A DNA stretch of 58,479 nucleotides. It comes from a virus. Of this stretch, positions 48,591 through 55,149 are shown piece by piece. The translations under genes were made by a program, and so were the position numbers. Under the pieces are notes generated by a model that did not search any database, was not told where the DNA came from, and saw nothing but the letters and a program-made list of their open reading frames with translations. How positions within the stretch are numbered: the stretch's first letter is position 1; each line of letters begins with the position of its first letter. The DNA is taken from positions 1 through 58,479 of IMG/VR virus record IMGVR_UViG_3300009537_000011. One strand, written 5' to 3'.

Positions 48591-49381
48591 GACGCCTCCT
48601 CCTTTCGCAGGTAGTCTCCATGTAGCTCCTTTGCGTGTTCGTAGCCGCTGTAGAAGTCGGCCAGGTCCTCCATCGCTTCACGGACCGAGCCGCTGTACTC
48701 TTCCTTGCACTGTCGGTAGAAGAGCAGCCAGCGGTGCATGTAGGCCCCGTCGATCAGGGGCTTGTCCTCGGTGACGTCCACGGCGTACTCCACGGCGCCA
48801 CGGAGATACTGCCCGGCGGCGAACTCCGACGCCCCGTAGAGCGCCGGACCCTCGGAGGTCATCTCGTAGGCGTTGTGGCTGACTTCCTTGTACAGCTCGA
48901 AGATGCCCCACTTGCCGACGGTGTCGAACAAAGCCTCACGCTCCTCGAACGTCGGCCCGCCGGGTTGTCGCATGACGTCTTCGTAGCCCCAGGATTCCCA
49001 GGACTCCGTAAACTGCTCGATCTCCAGATGGCTGTACAGCGCATCGTCGAGGATCGGGTAGTCGGAGAGTGAGCGCATCAGCTCGTGGATGGCAACGAAG
49101 ACGGCGGTGACTTCACCGTCGGCTCCGTAGGGCTTCACCCAGAGACCGGTCTCGCCGTCCCAGTCCCATTCTCCGTCGTCACTGGAGTCGAACGGGAGAA
49201 GGATCTCGGAGACGCTCTCTTCGTTGGCCCTGTCAATCAGCTCGTCACCGGTTCCGAAGTCGATCCTCGCCCACTCGTCGGGCGGGTCCGGTTCGTAGGG
49301 AGAGAAGAAGTAGCGGTTGCGAGCCCAGAGGCCCACCTCCTGTTTGGCGTATTCGTCTACGTTGTCAGGTACGTAGTCCAT
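48587..49381 (-). CDS. Large acidic early protein (264 aa)
   Basis: ATG 49381 has AAGGAG seven bases upstream, so the longer frame to 49471 is rejected. The protein is acidic, with segments ARNRYFFSPYEPDPPDEWA, LSDYPILDDALYSHLEIEQF, YEDVMRQPGGPTFEEREALF and PLIDGAYMHRWLLFYRQC. The DYP.LDD..YS..E motif occurs in a common phage family of unknown function. Acidic charge would fit DNA mimicry or host-protein binding, but this is a guess. Confidence 0.7.
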   Translation of the reverse strand: MDYVPDNVDEYAKQEVGLWARNRYFFSPYEPDPPDEWARIDFGTGDELIDRANEESVSEILLPFDSSDDGEWDWDGETGLWVKPYGADGEVTAVFVAIHELMRSLSDYPILDDALYSHLEIEQFTESWESWGYEDVMRQPGGPTFEEREALFDTVGKWGIFELYKEVSHNAYEMTSEGPALYGASEFAAGQYLRGAVEYAVDVTEDKPLIDGAYMHRWLLFYRQCKEEYSGSVREAMEDLADFYSGYEHAKELHGDYLRKEEAS

Positions 49382-49778
49382 GGTCACTCCTTTTGTGCCA
49401 ACGGCGAACGATACAAAGCACTTCGATAGCCTTCGCTGCCACGACTTCGTCATTTGTCGATGGCGATACACCGACCAGAATCGATTGATGCGGCAGTATG
49501 CGAATCAGTAGCTCGGCCGACTGGTCGTATTGGGATGCAGAGGGCCTTGCAGCTCTGGGGTACCGATACATGTAGAAGCCAGCCCCCGTCTTGTCGTGCT
49601 TCACCGTGCCGAGTGTGTAACGCTTGGTGAAGCCGGAAAAGCCGGGCCAGGATGACCGATAACTGGGGAGATACCGCGACAGGAACGTCTTCGGCGACTC
49701 AGTCGGCCGCACGTCCTTGTAGCAGTAAAGGTCCTCGTCCAGCCAGACTTCACGCGGATTGAGGATGCACATGTTCAC
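49365..49778 (-). CDS. Hypothetical protein (137 aa)
   Basis: GTG 49778 overlaps the upstream stop by GTGA; an ATG two codons in is also possible. The chain contains PREVWLDEDLYCYKDVRPTE, FTKRYTLGTVKHDKTGAGFY and ELLIRILPHQSILVGVSPST, an alpha/beta pattern. No recognised family. It overlaps the acidic protein's ATG by 17 bp. Confidence 0.64.
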   Translation of the reverse strand: MNMCILNPREVWLDEDLYCYKDVRPTESPKTFLSRYLPSYRSSWPGFSGFTKRYTLGTVKHDKTGAGFYMYRYPRAARPSASQYDQSAELLIRILPHQSILVGVSPSTNDEVVAAKAIEVLCIVRRWHKRSDHGLRT

Positions 49779-50017
49779 TCGTCTCCGTAGTCATCCTCGA
49801 ATGCCCGGATGATGTCGTTGTTGTAGTACTCCCTCAGGAGGCCCATGACGCCCGGAATGCTGAGGATGACCTCAACGCCGTCGGCGTGTGCCATCTCGAC
49901 GAGGTAGTCGTTGAAGACTTCGTCCGTCAGCTCCAACGGCTCGTCGTCATCGTAGGCCCCAGCGGCGCGCTCGATGTGCTCCAGGGTGCAGCCGGGTGGC
50001 AGGTTGTATCCGCTCAT
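49775..50017 (-). CDS. Acidic hypothetical protein (80 aa)
   Basis: ATG 50017 with AAGGAG in GTAAAGGAGAACTC. The protein is strongly acidic (GAYDDDEPLELTDEVFND, RAFEDDYGDE) and helical. A short segment VEVILSIPGVMGLLREYYNN is more hydrophobic. No homologue recalled. Acidic small proteins in early regions can be anti-restriction mimics, but no feature proves this. Confidence 0.66.
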   Translation of the reverse strand: MSGYNLPPGCTLEHIERAAGAYDDDEPLELTDEVFNDYLVEMAHADGVEVILSIPGVMGLLREYYNNDIIRAFEDDYGDE

Positions 50018-50027
50018 GAGTTCTCCT

Positions 50028-50243
50028 TTACCATTTCAGGTGCTCTGGGATGAGCTGGTAGATGCGATCGCAGGCGTCCTCCAGCCGTTGCGCCCGCTGG
50101 ACGAATCCGAGGCGCCGTAGCCCAGAGGCATCGATCTTGATGACCGCATAGGCCAGTTGCCAGTGGTGTGGGGGGTCGTCAAACGATGCGCTGATGCGGC
50201 AGAGCGCCGCCTCATGCTCATCGTCCAGGTTGTGAACCGTCAC
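50028..50243 (-). CDS. Hypothetical protein (71 aa)
   Basis: GTG 50243 with AGGGAGG upstream. The product (DDEHEAALCRISASFDDPPH, LAYAVIKIDASGLRRLGFVQ, RAQRLEDACDRIYQLIPEHL) is helical with one strand. No family recognised. It shares 26 bp with the upstream 54-codon gene, so one of the two starts may be wrong. Confidence 0.6.
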   Translation of the reverse strand: MTVHNLDDEHEAALCRISASFDDPPHHWQLAYAVIKIDASGLRRLGFVQRAQRLEDACDRIYQLIPEHLKW

Positions 50244-50382
50244 TCGTCACCTCCCTCGCGCGAAGCTCTTCGAGCTTCCGGATCTCACGGACGGCTTGCT
50301 TGACTTCCATCCAGCAGCCGTGACGGCTGGCCGTGCCCTTCATGGCCCGCCAGTAGCAGAGCCTTTCCTCGGTGCCGAACAT
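50218..50382 (-). CDS. Small basic protein (54 aa)
   Basis: ATG 50382 follows GGAGGGCGCATCGTGACG, with an RBS about 12 bases away. The peptide (TEERLCYWRAMKGTASRHGC, WMEVKQAVREIRKLEELRAR) is basic and helical with two cysteines. It fills the otherwise empty gap between 50243 and 50385. No family recognised. Confidence 0.55.
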   Translation of the reverse strand: MFGTEERLCYWRAMKGTASRHGCWMEVKQAVREIRKLEELRAREVTSDGSQPGR

Positions 50383-50384
50383 CG

Positions 50385-50981
50385 TCACGATGCGCCCTCC
50401 TCGTCTCCGGACGTCTCACGAAATGCCAGCTCATCCGGTTCGGGCTCTCCGCAGCGAACCTCCATCACGGGCGTGGCCTCGACGCCGACCTGCACGTATC
50501 GGCAGGTGGAGTCGGAGGGCTCGCTCGTGTGGACGATGAACTTGATATGGACTGGCACGGAACCTGGAACCAGGTGCCGGTTCTCGTCCATCCGTTGCAT
50601 GATCCAGCTGTGGGTGTTCCCAGATGTCACCTTTTTACGAATCGGCCGGTAGCCGAGGGTGCGAAGCTCCCGTGCGAATTCCCCGCACGCTCCGTACGGA
50701 TCGAACCAGAGCTTGCGCGTGGACTGCTCGAAGATGACGGCGATATAGGGGGGGCGAGCCCACTCCTCGACGCGCATCCGAACGCCGTCGTACTGGTAGT
50801 CGGCGTGAGAGCCGTACAGCAGACCGCGAAACGCCAGAAGGCCCTCCACGAGGCTCGCGTCGAACTCGGCAGCGTAGATGGATCGGAGCGTCTCTTCCAG
50901 GGACGAGAGCTTCACCCTCACGCATTTCGGGGTGTCGTCGGTGACGGTGATAGTGACAGTTTCGGTGATGTTGGTCGTCAT
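50385..50981 (-). CDS. Hypothetical protein (198 aa)
   Basis: ATG 50981 with GAGGAGGCTGACAC upstream. It starts with a Thr-rich strand (NITETVTITVTDDTPKCVRV), then a helix (SLEETLRSIYAAEFDASLVE). The centre is alpha/beta (EWARPPYIAVIFEQSTRKLW) and the end acidic. A region RPIRKKVTSGNTHSWIMQRM is basic and could bind nucleic acid. No family recognised. Second largest of the unidentified leftward genes. Confidence 0.68.
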   Translation of the reverse strand: MTTNITETVTITVTDDTPKCVRVKLSSLEETLRSIYAAEFDASLVEGLLAFRGLLYGSHADYQYDGVRMRVEEWARPPYIAVIFEQSTRKLWFDPYGACGEFARELRTLGYRPIRKKVTSGNTHSWIMQRMDENRHLVPGSVPVHIKFIVHTSEPSDSTCRYVQVGVEATPVMEVRCGEPEPDELAFRETSGDEEGAS

Positions 50982-50999
50982 GTGTCAGCCTCCTCGTGG

Positions 51000-51209
51000 C
51001 TAGCTGTTGAGTTCGATGCAGGTTTTGCAGGTGGCGGTTTCGGGATGGTGCGGATCAGCGATGGGCCAGCAAGAGGCGTCGAGATCCAGCAGTCGCTCCC
51101 CCGCTTTGCAGGAAGGGAAGCTCATACCGGCGTTCACGAAGAGCCTCAGGTCGCGGATGTGTACGGTTGACAGGCCGGACGGGTTGGCCCTCAGCCATGT
51201 CTCACTCAT
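51000..51209 (-). CDS. Small Cys-containing protein (69 aa)
   Basis: ATG 51209 overlaps the upstream stop by 8 bp. The last third, FPSCKAGERLLDL..SCWPIADPHHPETATCKTC, carries four cysteines and two histidines, a probable zinc site. The first third is a short strand-helix (VHIRDLRLFVNAG). No family recognised. Confidence 0.64.
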   Translation of the reverse strand: MSETWLRANPSGLSTVHIRDLRLFVNAGMSFPSCKAGERLLDLDASCWPIADPHHPETATCKTCIELNS

Positions 51210-51492
51210 ACTTGGTGCTCACTGTCCCCATGAGTTCGATTTCCACATAGACGATTGCCTCGGCGTTGGCCCAGAACCTCGGGTCCGAGCAGTGCCCCTC
51301 GGAAAGCCTTTCCTTGATCCAGTCATGTGACTCCCTGGTTAGCTCCATGGTGAGCTGAATCGAGCTGGAATCATGCTGGACTCCGAGAAACGGAGGAGTC
51401 GGCTCCCCATCGACGGTAATCATCATGTCCACCGGCTCCGCAAACTGTGACGAATTGCTGCGGTAAATGACTTCAATCTCCCTCTGGTACAC
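51202..51492 (-). CDS. Hypothetical beta-rich protein (96 aa)
   Basis: GTG 51492, RBS GGGGGTGAGAG. Strands dominate (QREIEVIYRSNSSQFAEPVD, MMITVDGEPTPPFLGVQHDS, SIQLTMELTRESHDWIKERL, IVYVEIELMGTVSTKYE). Possibly a small sandwich protein. No family recognised. Confidence 0.64.
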   Translation of the reverse strand: MYQREIEVIYRSNSSQFAEPVDMMITVDGEPTPPFLGVQHDSSSIQLTMELTRESHDWIKERLSEGHCSDPRFWANAEAIVYVEIELMGTVSTKYE

Positions 51493-51495
51493 CTC

Positions 51496-51651
51496 TCACC
51501 CCCTGAAACTGACAATGGTGGCTCCATGGTCCTCAGCCTTTTCCAGGTTCTTCTCGGTAGGTCTCGCACCTCTCGGGAAGTTGGCCGCGAAGATGTCAAC
51601 CTGGTACTGGCAGGCTCCCGATTTCAGCAGCATGTCTACTGTAACGATCAT
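51496..51651 (-). CDS. Small hypothetical protein (51 aa)
   Basis: ATG 51651; upstream TGAGACG is a weak RBS, and four bases separate it from the preceding stop. The product (MIVTVDMLLKSGACQYQVD, ANFPRGARPTEKNLEKAED) is alpha/beta. A longer frame to 51693 shadows the next gene. Coding is plausible from spacing alone. Confidence 0.55.
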   Translation of the reverse strand: MIVTVDMLLKSGACQYQVDIFAANFPRGARPTEKNLEKAEDHGATIVSFRG

Positions 51652-51655
51652 CGTC

Positions 51656-51895
51656 TCAGTCGTCCTGGACGGTGAGCGCGGCCAGCGCGTCACGGGCGGC
51701 GATCCGGGCCAGTCGCCGGATTTCGCCAGGGTGGATGTAGGTGTTGCTCTGCGCCTCCGCCCACTTGATCAGCTGGACGAGACGAAGCCCGGACTCGGCA
51801 GCCGTCTGCGAGAGTCTCCGTAGCCGTATCGTCTGGCTGGATCGCTGGACGCCAGGGTAGGGAATGTGATGGGGAAGATTGGTGTCGTACGCCAT
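51656..51895 (-). CDS. Hypothetical helical protein (79 aa)
   Basis: ATG 51895, RBS GAGGAGGCGACG. After an N-terminal loop (DTNLPHHIPYPGVQRSSQTI) the chain is basic-amphipathic helix (RLRRLSQTAAESGLRLVQLI, GEIRRLARIAARDALAALT). First gene downstream of the 52.2-52.4 kb control region, so probably expressed from the promoter at 52318-52346. Possibly DNA-binding. Confidence 0.66.
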   Translation of the reverse strand: MAYDTNLPHHIPYPGVQRSSQTIRLRRLSQTAAESGLRLVQLIKWAEAQSNTYIHPGEIRRLARIAARDALAALTVQDD

Positions 51896-52204
51896 GCTCG
51901 TCGCCTCCTCTTGTCGGTGACTTTTGCGGTGTGTTAGCTCAAATCAGCGGTCTGGTCATGAGTGTGGCTCGGGCGATCGGCCTCACAGCAGCCTTTCGTG
52001 CCTCACCAGGTGGGCCCCTTTCTGTATCGGTGTTCTTCCGTCTTTTGTGCTACGTAGCCACCGAACAGGTGGGGGTCGTTCCGCAAACTTGGCGCGTCAC
52101 GAGCTGTCAGGCTCACGACACGGCACCGCCTTCGCTTGCTAGCGGAGGCTACGCCGCACGATGTACCGGTGGGGATATCCGACCGGTAACAGTCAATCTT
52201 CAAG
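51896..52204. other. Untranslated leader of the 51.9-kb leftward gene set
   Basis: About 310 bases without a supportable gene. Read leftward it lies between the structured RNA candidate and ATG 51895. It contains short inverted repeats (GCTAGCGGAGGC region, CACCAGGTGGGCCC) but no strong promoter or terminator. Possible roles are a long 5' leader or a hidden small RNA. Confidence 0.4.
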
Positions 52205-52317
52205 GAACACAACGTAGCGGTGCGGGATTCGAACCGAGCCACCGCCACGGGCGGAGAGCCGCTCACCCGGGTATACCGTACCGGGTGAGCGGGCCGCCTT
52301 CCCGACCCGTCACATGT
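52205..52317 (-). ncRNA. Candidate structured RNA with T-arm-like loop
   Basis: Directly downstream of a good leftward promoter. Leftward the sequence holds a 12-bp perfect hairpin (CCGCTCACCCGG with CCGGGTGAGCGG), enclosed by ACGGGTCGG with CCGCCCGT. A second hairpin follows with stem GCGGTG/CACCGC and an inner GGTTCGAATCC, the hallmark of a tRNA T-loop. The T-stem and acceptor do not fit a canonical tRNA (two mismatches), and no anticodon arm is recognisable. It could be a tRNA mimic, a degenerate tRNA or a regulatory RNA. Confidence 0.45.
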
Positions 52318-52346
52318 AGCTTACCGGAAAGCGCACCGAGAGTCAA
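52318..52346 (-). promoter_or_regulatory. Sigma70-like promoter, leftward
   Basis: Leftward TTGACT (52346-52341), 17-base spacer, TAAGCT (52323-52318). It lies just upstream of the structured RNA candidate and 34 bases downstream of GTGTACA iterons. Confidence 0.65.
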
Positions 52347-52379
52347 GGGCAGAGCAAGCCGTGAGAGACTGATCCAAGG

Positions 52380-52408
52380 GTGTACAGAGGTGTACATTGA
52401 GTGTCCAG
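52380..52408. promoter_or_regulatory. Helically phased GTGTACA repeats
   Basis: GTGTACAGAG, GTGTACATTG and AGTGTCCAGT follow at 10-11 bp steps, so the sites face the same side of the helix. They lie upstream of the promoter at 52318-52346. The same word forms palindromes at 52599 and 55954. Confidence 0.6.
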
Positions 52409-52856
52409 TGAGAAAAAGGAGGGTGGGGAGGAGGGTCCTCACTGGTTATAACCCCTGGATTGCCAGATAAATAGCGAAAAATACAAGGCAGGGAAAGGGC
52501 AGGTGACGAGTAGCAGGAACGGGTGAAAGCGTCAGAAGTTGGGCGAAAAGGGGGTAGGGGGGGGCGGCAAGTCTCGTGCCAGCAACACTTAGGGCCCAGT
52601 GTACATAAAATGTACACCCCCCCTCCCTGGGGTGTACTGGAAGAGCCCACCAGCGATCTTACCAGACCAAAGAACCACCATGACACACGGGAGCGCACCC
52701 ATAACCGCACCCGTCATCATTATCTCCCCAGTTTTCTCACCTGTCACTGCGGCGCTGCCCGCGCCGCAGGCGCGGGCTTCCTGGGGGTGAGGGTTGTAGC
52801 GTGCAGACCTCGAGGTCTCACGCTGTATCCAGTTTCCTCCTCATCACCATTATTTT
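52409..52856. other. Non-coding control region
   Basis: No gene is supportable; open frames here lack RBS and have biased, low-complexity products. It contains an AT-richer stretch near 52447-52490 (GTTATAACC, AGATAAATAGCG), homopolymer G/C blocks, the palindrome at 52599-52617, an ATGATG-type repeat at 52713-52724 and a GC hairpin near 52755-52785. An origin, a divergent control region or both are possible. Confidence 0.5.
52599..52617. promoter_or_regulatory. 19-bp palindromic operator candidate
   Basis: GTGTACATAAAATGTACAC has arms of 8 bp around AAA. Another GGTGTACTGG lies at about 52630. Sites of this shape bind dimeric repressors. Confidence 0.6.
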
Positions 52857-52922
52857 CATCATCATCCCGGGGGGCGTCCGCCTGCAACAGGCGGACGCTT
52901 AGGGCCGTGACGGTCGCCTCGG
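52857..52922 (-). repeat. Hairpin-bearing ATGATG element, copy at 52.9 kb
   Basis: Leftward: GAGGCGACCGTCACGGCC, a hairpin GCGTCCGCCTG/CAGGCGGACGC, then GATGATGATGA. It is separated by only a few bases from the terminator at 52926. Shares the order GTCACG, hairpin, ATGATGATGA with copies at 53.5-54.9 kb. Confidence 0.7.
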
Positions 52923-52925
52923 CAC

Positions 52926-52959
52926 AAAAAAAAGGGACCGGGTCGTCAGACCCAGTCCC
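52926..52959 (-). terminator. Rho-independent terminator after the 53009 gene
   Basis: Leftward GGGACTGGGTC pairs with GACCCGGTCCC (one G-U), loop TGAC, followed by eight U. Confidence 0.9.
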
Positions 52960-53008
52960 AGAAGCCTTCAGACCAGTAGAGTGTGAACTCCGGCCTGAGC
53001 GGTGACTC

Positions 53009-53389
53009 TCAATCGAAGTCGGGGGCCTCCCACTCCTGCGCCTCCTCGATGAGCGCGCCCAGGGCCACCGCCTCGTCCTCGTTCAGCTCCCGCACCGTTT
53101 CGTACGCCTCCGGATCCGTGTGGACGTAGAGCGCGGTCCGGACCGAAGCCTGCGACGGCAGCTTGTGAGGACGGAACCCCGACGGCTCGGAGTCGAAGAG
53201 GATCATCGCGACCGCGACCGCCGTGTCCAGCGCCTCCTCGCCGTTCTCGCACGCGCGCCCCACGTTGACGAACAACTCCTTCAGCGTGAGCCGGAACCGC
53301 TCGCCCAGGATTGCCACGATCCGCCCCGACCCCCCGCGCATCCCGATCATCGCCTTGACCTGCTCTTCGATGCTCTTGACCTTGGCCAT
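53009..53389 (-). CDS. Hypothetical helical protein (126 aa) with its own promoter and terminator
   Basis: ATG 53389 with GAGGAGG upstream. The protein is mainly helical (VKSIEEQVKAMIGMRGGSGR, LKELFVNVGRACENGEEALD, VALGALIEEAQEWEAPDFD) and acidic at the end. Codons look more GC-rich than in its neighbours to the right. No family recognised. A consensus promoter (53434-53462) and a strong terminator (52926-52959) make it a single-gene transcript, so it is probably needed early or at a special level. Confidence 0.76.
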   Translation of the reverse strand: MAKVKSIEEQVKAMIGMRGGSGRIVAILGERFRLTLKELFVNVGRACENGEEALDTAVAVAMILFDSEPSGFRPHKLPSQASVRTALYVHTDPEAYETVRELNEDEAVALGALIEEAQEWEAPDFD

Positions 53390-53433
53390 GCTGGCCTCCT
53401 CTCGTTGGTGCCGGGGTAACTCCCGACTCCTGA

Positions 53434-53462
53434 AGACTATCAGCTTGCGCACCACTTGTCAA
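53434..53462 (-). promoter_or_regulatory. Strong sigma70-like promoter
   Basis: Leftward TTGACA (perfect -35), 17-base spacer, TAGTCT (-10). It is 45 bases upstream of ATG 53389. The promoter at 54653-54682 has the same two boxes. Confidence 0.78.
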
Positions 53463-53533
53463 CCCCCAGTTTCACCTCGAGCGCCCCGCGCGCACCGGGT
53501 GCTCGGGCTCGGGACCTCGTCATCATTCTCGGG

Positions 53534-53594
53534 CCATCATCATCATTCCGGCGCGGACCGCCTCGCTTCGCTCGGCGGGCCATGCTGCCATGAC
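53534..53594 (-). repeat. Hairpin-bearing ATGATG element
   Basis: Leftward: TGTCATGGCAGCATGG, a hairpin built on CCGCCGAGCGAAGCGAGGCGG, then CCGCGCCGGAATGATGATGATGG. Same order as the copies at 53619 and 54831. Confidence 0.7.
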
Positions 53595-53618
53595 AGGTCG
53601 TCATCACCATTCTCTACC

Positions 53619-53676
53619 AGTCATCATCATTCCGGCGCGGGCTCGGCAGTCCCTGCCGAGCCCCTACGGGCGTGAC
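53619..53676 (-). repeat. Hairpin-bearing ATGATG element
   Basis: Leftward: GTGTCACGCCCGTAG, then a perfect 11-bp hairpin GGGCTCGGCAG/CTGCCGAGCCC with loop GGA, then GCGCCGGAATGATGATGAC. Without the hairpin it reads like repeat E3 at 46958. Confidence 0.75.
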
Positions 53677-53718
53677 ACTCACAACATAAAGGTTTCTGAA
53701 ATTTATTCATTCACTCGC

Positions 53719-53751
53719 AAAAAACCCGCCGGTGAATAATTCACCGACGGG
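53719..53751 (-). terminator. Rho-independent terminator after the 53777 gene
   Basis: Leftward CCCGTCGGTGAA pairs with TTCACCGGCGGG (one G-U), loop TTA, followed by six U. Confidence 0.9.
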
Positions 53752-53776
53752 CGCCGAGACCACCTGAGTGAATACT

Positions 53777-53989
53777 TCAGGCTGAATACTTTCGTATCAG
53801 TTTTTTCAGTAACCCCGCCAGGTCGGGCGGCAGTGAATCGTTCACTCGCTGACCCCCTATCTCGGCCAGTGCCGCGGTCGCGAGAATTTCATTTACCACG
53901 CCGTCACGCGTGAGGCTGGGGCGCTCGGTCATTCGAATGGAAATCCATTCGTCCACAACCGGAAGAAGATCGATTCGTCTTGTCGCCAT
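53777..53989 (-). CDS. Small protein, possible ribbon-helix-helix regulator (70 aa)
   Basis: ATG 53989, RBS GGGAG in CAGGGAGTTTGAC. The product starts ATRRIDLLPVVDEWISIRMT, then RPSLTRDGVVNEILATAALA and PPDLAGLLKKLIRKY. A short N-terminal strand followed by two helices is compatible with a ribbon-helix-helix repressor, but the match is weak. This and the next two genes are visibly richer in AT and in words like GAATNATTC than the rest of the genome, suggesting recent acquisition. Confidence 0.62.
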   Translation of the reverse strand: MATRRIDLLPVVDEWISIRMTERPSLTRDGVVNEILATAALAEIGGQRVNDSLPPDLAGLLKKLIRKYSA

Positions 53990-53990
53990 G

Positions 53991-54257
53991 TCAAACTCCC
54001 TGCTCGTTCCGAATGATTCGAAAGGCTTCCTTGGTTACCACCAGCGGCATGAACGATCCACGAATGCGACCGATGCGTACGCGCGCATCGGGCACCAGGA
54101 CGTTGGCGACCGCCTTGAAAGCCTCTGCGTCATCGTAGGTTGCGAAGAACGAAACGACTCCACTCACCAGCGCCCACGCGCTGAAGTTCTTGTGAAAGTT
54201 TTCACCCGAGATCGCCACTGCGGGCGCCCATGTGTTCGCGTTGAATAATTTGGCCAT
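53991..54257 (-). CDS. Hypothetical protein (88 aa)
   Basis: ATG 54257 with GAGGAGGCAAACTG. The chain (MAKLFNANTWAPAVAISGEN, FHKNFSAWALVSGVVSFFAT, DDAEAFKAVANVLVPDARVR, SFMPLVVTKEAFRIIRNEQG) is alpha/beta and moderately hydrophobic without a clear membrane segment. It shares one base of context with the next gene and, like it, begins M-(A/G)-K-(L/F)-(F/I). No family recognised. Confidence 0.66.
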   Translation of the reverse strand: MAKLFNANTWAPAVAISGENFHKNFSAWALVSGVVSFFATYDDAEAFKAVANVLVPDARVRIGRIRGSFMPLVVTKEAFRIIRNEQGV

Positions 54258-54601
54258 CAGTTTGCCTCCTCTTGTTTCGAAACGTTTTCGAACGATCCGT
54301 CTTCCAGCTTGACGCCCCACGTCGAAACGCGGCCGCTGAGGTCATGCATGTAATGGCGAACAATCCAGCCGTTGAGGGCTGAATTATTCAACGCTTCCTC
54401 GATCGCGCTCTCAGGAGAGAGCCATCGTTCCGTTGCCTCGAATTCGGAGAATCCCTGCATCGCGCTGTAGTCTTCGCGAACGACTAAATACATTCCGGTC
54501 GCAACGTGGTAGCCGCTGGCGGTGGTGAATTCTTCGTGGGGCAGGTAGTAAACTGCTACGCCCCACGCCGTGGTCAGAATCGTCTGAATAAATTTTCCCA
54601 T
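54257..54601 (-). CDS. Hypothetical protein (114 aa)
   Basis: ATG 54601, RBS GGGGAAAGC. Sequence landmarks are MGKFIQTILTTAWGVAVYYL, PHEEFTTASGYHVATGMYLV, YSAMQGFSEFEATERWLSPE, AIEEALNNSALNGWIVRHYM. This resembles short phage proteins with a Tyr-rich alpha/beta fold of unknown function. First gene behind the promoter at 54653; its frame beyond 54601 is not used. Confidence 0.68.
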   Translation of the reverse strand: MGKFIQTILTTAWGVAVYYLPHEEFTTASGYHVATGMYLVVREDYSAMQGFSEFEATERWLSPESAIEEALNNSALNGWIVRHYMHDLSGRVSTWGVKLEDGSFENVSKQEEAN

Positions 54602-54652
54602 GCTTTCCCCTTTCGAAATGGTTTCCGTTCGGCGGTCTCTTGGCATACCCTA

Positions 54653-54682
54653 AGACTACCACATATCCCCCCCGCTTGTCAA
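54653..54682 (-). promoter_or_regulatory. Sigma70-like promoter
   Basis: Leftward TTGACA, 18-base spacer, TAGTCT. It is about 50 bases upstream of ATG 54601 and shares both boxes with the promoter at 53434. Confidence 0.75.
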
Positions 54683-54830
54683 GCTCTAAGTCCTTTGTTT
54701 GCTATGACTTACGAGAGGCTCCCAGCAGGTCAACCCACTTGCGCACCCGCGCGCCCGTTCAGAAAGGGTTTCTGCTTCAGAAAGGTTTTTCATCATTATT
54801 CACCCGAAAGTATTCACTCGAAATTATTCA

Positions 54831-54906
54831 CATCATCATCATCATCGCGGCGGGCCGCCCGCCGAGCTTCGCTCGGCGGGCTATAGCGCCGTGACGCCTC
54901 GCCGCC
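54831..54906 (-). repeat. Hairpin-bearing ATGATG element
   Basis: Leftward: GGCGAGGCGTCACGGC, then CCCGCCGAGCGAAGCTCGGCGGG (10-bp stem, GAA-type loop), then GATGATGATGATGATG. It lies six bases from the next element. Confidence 0.72.
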
Positions 54907-54912
54907 GCCGCT

Positions 54913-54990
54913 ATCACCATCATCATCATCATTATCACTCCGGCGTGGGCGACGCGAAGCGAGCCCATACCGGCGTGATGCCTCGCCGGG
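54913..54990 (-). repeat. Hairpin-bearing ATGATG element
   Basis: Leftward: CCGGCGAGGCATCACGCCGG, an imperfect hairpin GGGCTCGCTTCGCGTCGCCC, then GTGATAATGATGATGATGATG. Closely similar in layout to the copy at 54831. Confidence 0.72.
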
Positions 54991-55149
54991 GGGGCCGTTT
55001 TTGCGCCCGGGCGGGGTAGGGGTCGGGTGGGGCAGTGACGGCGTGGCGGGGCGCCAGAACGGCAAGGCGCCCCGCCCGTGTTAGGGGCGGGGCGCTGTAG
55101 GGGCGGGGTTCTGGCGGGCGCTAGCGGGGCTCTGGAGGGGCTCTGAAGG

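Larger units (their letters stand above)
53463..53718. other. Intergenic region with ATGATG elements
   Basis: No gene is supportable. It holds two hairpin-bearing elements (53534-53594 and 53619-53676) plus single ATGATG words at 53519 and 53600, all oriented leftward, between the terminator at 53719 and the promoter at 53434. Confidence 0.6.
54683..55149. other. Intergenic region with ATGATG elements
   Basis: About 470 bases without a credible gene. It contains two hairpin-bearing ATGATG elements (54831-54906, 54913-54990), repeated ATTCAC words near 54801-54830, and GGGGCGGGG/GGGGCTCTG tandem words near 55060-55145. The open frames here are GC-run or ATG-repeat artefacts. Confidence 0.55.

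Noticed and set aside
52205-52240. attP core derived from a tRNA 3' end
   Set aside because: No integrase or excisionase gene was recognised in the genome, so integration at a tRNA is not supported.
52205-52317. Canonical tRNA on the minus strand
   Set aside because: The T-loop word is present, but the T-stem has two mismatches and no acceptor, D or anticodon arms could be fitted by hand.
52321-52710. Leftward 129-codon frame
   Set aside because: It contains promoter and operator sites, has no RBS, and its product is Pro/Ser/Arg/Cys noise typical of GC-rich antisense frames.
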